Assembly (NCBI GenBank): GCA_051657165.1 | Contig: JBOFKD010000306.1 | Coordinates: 51,007 to 115,006 of the forward strand | Length of the DNA: 64,000 nucleotides | Reading direction: 5' to 3' | From: UBA7332 sp051657165 | GTDB lineage: Bacteria > Bacteroidota > Bacteroidia > Bacteroidales > UBA7332 | Part shown: one piece after another, positions 62,557 through 64,000 of the stretch | Layout of the letters: the number at the start of each line of letters is the position of its first letter | Position numbering within the stretch: the first letter of the stretch is position 1 | Notes under the pieces: generated by a model | Told to the model about the DNA's origin: nothing | Database searches by the model: none | What the model saw: only the letters and a program-made list of their open reading frames with translations | Made by a program: the position numbers and the translations under genes

Positions 62557-63176
62557 TGGAACTTAAAGTATATAACATTAAAGGAGAAGATACAGGAAGA
62601 ACAGTTGTTCTTAACGATGCAGTATTCGGTATTGAGCCTAGCAACCACGCAATCTATCTAGATGTTAAGCAATACTTGGCGAATGGTCGTCAGGGAACGC
62701 ACAAGTCTAAAGAGCGTTCTGAAATGTCAGGTTCAACTCGCAAGCTAATCAGACAAAAAGGTTCTGGTGGTGCTCGTAGAGGGGATATCAACTCTCCTGT
62801 ATTGGTTGGTGGAGCTCGTGTATTCGGTCCTCGCCCAAGAAACTACGGTTTCAAACTAAATAAAAAAGTAAAAGCGTTAGCTCGTAAATCAGCATTGACT
62901 TACAAAGCTCAAGAAAATGCGATCGTAGTTCTTGAAGATTTCACTTTCGAAACTCCAAAAACTAAAGACTTCGTAGCAATGGCAAAATCATTGCAAGTGG
63001 CTGATAAAAAGTTACTTTTAGTTTTAGCGGAACAAAATAATAACGTATATTTGTCTGCTCGTAATTTGGAGCGTACAAAAGTTATTACTGTTAGTGAGCT
63101 AAACACTTACGGAGTACTTGATGCAAAATCGCTTGTACTAACTGAAGCTTCTTTAGCTGCAATCAATAACTTTTAA
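62556..63176 (+). CDS. rplD: 50S ribosomal protein L4
   Basis: A 206-residue large-subunit protein lining the exit tunnel. KGSGGARRGDINSPVLVGGARVFGPRPRNYGFKLNKKVKALARKSALTYK is the conserved tunnel loop. One-base overlap with rplC implies coupling. In enterobacteria L4 autoregulates the S10 operon; no comparable leader is evident here. Confidence 0.98.
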   Translation: MELKVYNIKGEDTGRTVVLNDAVFGIEPSNHAIYLDVKQYLANGRQGTHKSKERSEMSGSTRKLIRQKGSGGARRGDINSPVLVGGARVFGPRPRNYGFKLNKKVKALARKSALTYKAQENAIVVLEDFTFETPKTKDFVAMAKSLQVADKKLLLVLAEQNNNVYLSARNLERTKVITVSELNTYGVLDAKSLVLTEASLAAINNF

Positions 63177-63193
63177 TTTAGGAGATCAGAATA

Positions 63194-63484
63194 ATGAGAG
63201 TTATTATTAAACCGATCGTAACGGAAAAAATGACTGCTTTGACTGAAAAACGTAATGTTTACGGTTTTCGTGTAGCGCCAGAAGCTAATAAGATTCAAAT
63301 CAAGAAAGCAGTTGAAGAAACGTATAACGTAACTGTTGAAGCAATTAACACAGTTAACTATGCTGGAAAAAACAAAACGCGTTATACTAAATCTGGAATT
63401 CTTAAAGGAAGAACATCAGCATTCAAAAAAGCTTATGTGACCTTGAAAGATGGAGAAGTAATTGATTTTTATAGCAATATCTAA
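63194..63484 (+). CDS. rplW: 50S ribosomal protein L23
   Basis: A 96-residue protein at the tunnel exit, docking site of trigger factor and SRP. MRVIIKPIVTEKMTALTEKRNVYGF and AVEETYNVTVEAINTVNYAGK are characteristic. A GGAG-like sequence (AGGAGA) lies 10 bp before the ATG. rplB follows after 5 bp. Confidence 0.97.
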   Translation: MRVIIKPIVTEKMTALTEKRNVYGFRVAPEANKIQIKKAVEETYNVTVEAINTVNYAGKNKTRYTKSGILKGRTSAFKKAYVTLKDGEVIDFYSNI

Positions 63485-63489
63485 ATAAA

Positions 63490-64000
63490 ATGGCAGTACG
63501 CAAATTAAAGCCCGTTACACCGGGGCAAAGACATAAGATTATCGGTGCATTTGATAATATTACTGCATCAGCACCGGAGAAATCTCTTGTATCTGGTAAA
63601 CGATCATCAGGTGGTCGTAACAACGAAGGTAAAATGACAATGCGCTACTTAGGTGGTGGTCACAAGAGAAAATTCAGATTTATCGATTTCAAAAGAAACA
63701 AAGACGGTGTTCCTGCAACTGTTAAAGCTGTTGAGTACGATCCAAACCGTTCGGCTCGTATCGCTTTGTTGTATTACGCTGATGGTGAAAAAAGATATAT
63801 CATTGCTCCTAACGGAATCGAAGTTGGACAGCAGGTTATGTCTGGAGAAACAGCAGCTCCTGAAATCGGTAACGCACTTCCATTAAGCGCAATTCCAATT
63901 GGTACTGTAGTTCACAATATTGAGCTTCGTCCAGGTCAGGGAGCAGCGATTGCTCGTTCAGCTGGTTCTTTTGCTCAGTTGACTTCTAAAGAAGGTAAAT
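63490..64000 (+). CDS. rplB: 50S ribosomal protein L2 (partial)
   Basis: The first 170 codons of L2, cut by the right edge of the window. It begins MAVRKLKPVTPGQRHKIIGAF and contains LGGGHKRKFRFIDFKRNKDGVPATVKAVEYDPNRSARIALLYYADGEKRYIIAP, the conserved rRNA-binding core. L2 is essential for peptidyl transferase assembly. The C-terminal third lies outside the window. Confidence 0.97.
   Translation, partial: MAVRKLKPVTPGQRHKIIGAFDNITASAPEKSLVSGKRSSGGRNNEGKMTMRYLGGGHKRKFRFIDFKRNKDGVPATVKAVEYDPNRSARIALLYYADGEKRYIIAPNGIEVGQQVMSGETAAPEIGNALPLSAIPIGTVVHNIELRPGQGAAIARSAGSFAQLTSKEGK

Noticed and set aside
1..64000. tRNA or rRNA genes
   Set aside because: I looked for T-loop (GGTTCGAATCC-like) and CCA-end patterns in the gaps and found none that completes a cloverleaf; a dedicated scan would be decisive.

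Overview
The window looks like chromosomal DNA of a Bacteroidales bacterium (Bacteroidetes). The evidence is the gene order secG–TPR protein–lptE–sigma-54 regulator and aroQ–pyk–O-methyltransferase–rbfA–lolE-type permease, a type III glutamine synthetase, a SusA-like neopullulanase beside a maltose-type MFS carrier, a TonB-dependent receptor with a CarboxypepD_reg-like N-terminus, and TTTG-N19-TAnnTTTG promoters, seen best upstream of rpsL. Gene density is high, no tRNA or rRNA gene is evident, and most genes are housekeeping. I cannot fix the genus.

Layout. 1-8.7 kb (minus strand): mreB-mreC-mreD shape genes, purH, a secreted bleomycin-hydrolase-like peptidase, two tandem NhaD-type antiporters and a DUF1904 gene. 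8.9-10.4 kb: guaB (plus). 10.6-15.7 kb (minus): an accessory operon of TonB receptor, beta-helix lipoprotein and calcineurin-like phosphoesterase. 15.9-20.1 kb (minus): a long PurF-like amidotransferase and glnN. 20.5-24.9 kb: a half-length DapF-like pseudoenzyme, zupT, mscL, and a divergent hcpR-like regulator/hcp pair sharing one palindrome. 24.9-26.7 kb: 1.8 kb without a gene, packed with repeats. 26.7-31 kb (minus): aroQ-pyk-OMT-rbfA-permease operon. 31-33.5 kb: xerD facing purN-queG. 33.6-36 kb: acpP-fabF-rnc. 36.4-42.9 kb: MarR, a Ca/Na exchanger, a lipoprotein, an AcuI-type reductase, and the sigma-54 regulator-lptE-TPR-secG operon. 43.1-48.2 kb: rsmA, mgtE, DUF349, ilvE. 48.2-49.5 kb: a second repeat-rich region. 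49.5-57.9 kb: starch/maltose genes. 58.3-64 kb: the str and S10 ribosomal operons (rpsL to rplB, cut by the window edge).

The most unusual content is non-coding. The hcp-permease gap (24.9-26.7 kb) and the ilvE-MFS gap (48.5-49.1 kb) carry inverted homologous copies of a roughly 250-bp element, each with an 88-bp array of exactly four 22-bp dyads. The first gap adds two more four-unit dyad arrays with other words (21- and 22-bp periods), two tandem cassettes with shared borders but different repeated words, and a 475-bp segment with nested perfect inverted repeats between direct repeats. I know no named feature class that explains this.

Two degenerate genes also deserve attention: a lipoprotein that keeps GH13 amylase flanking domains but has lost the catalytic barrel (52.8 kb), and a DapF C-terminal half without its catalytic cysteine (20.5 kb). 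Most functional names rest on recognised motifs and synteny, without database searches.
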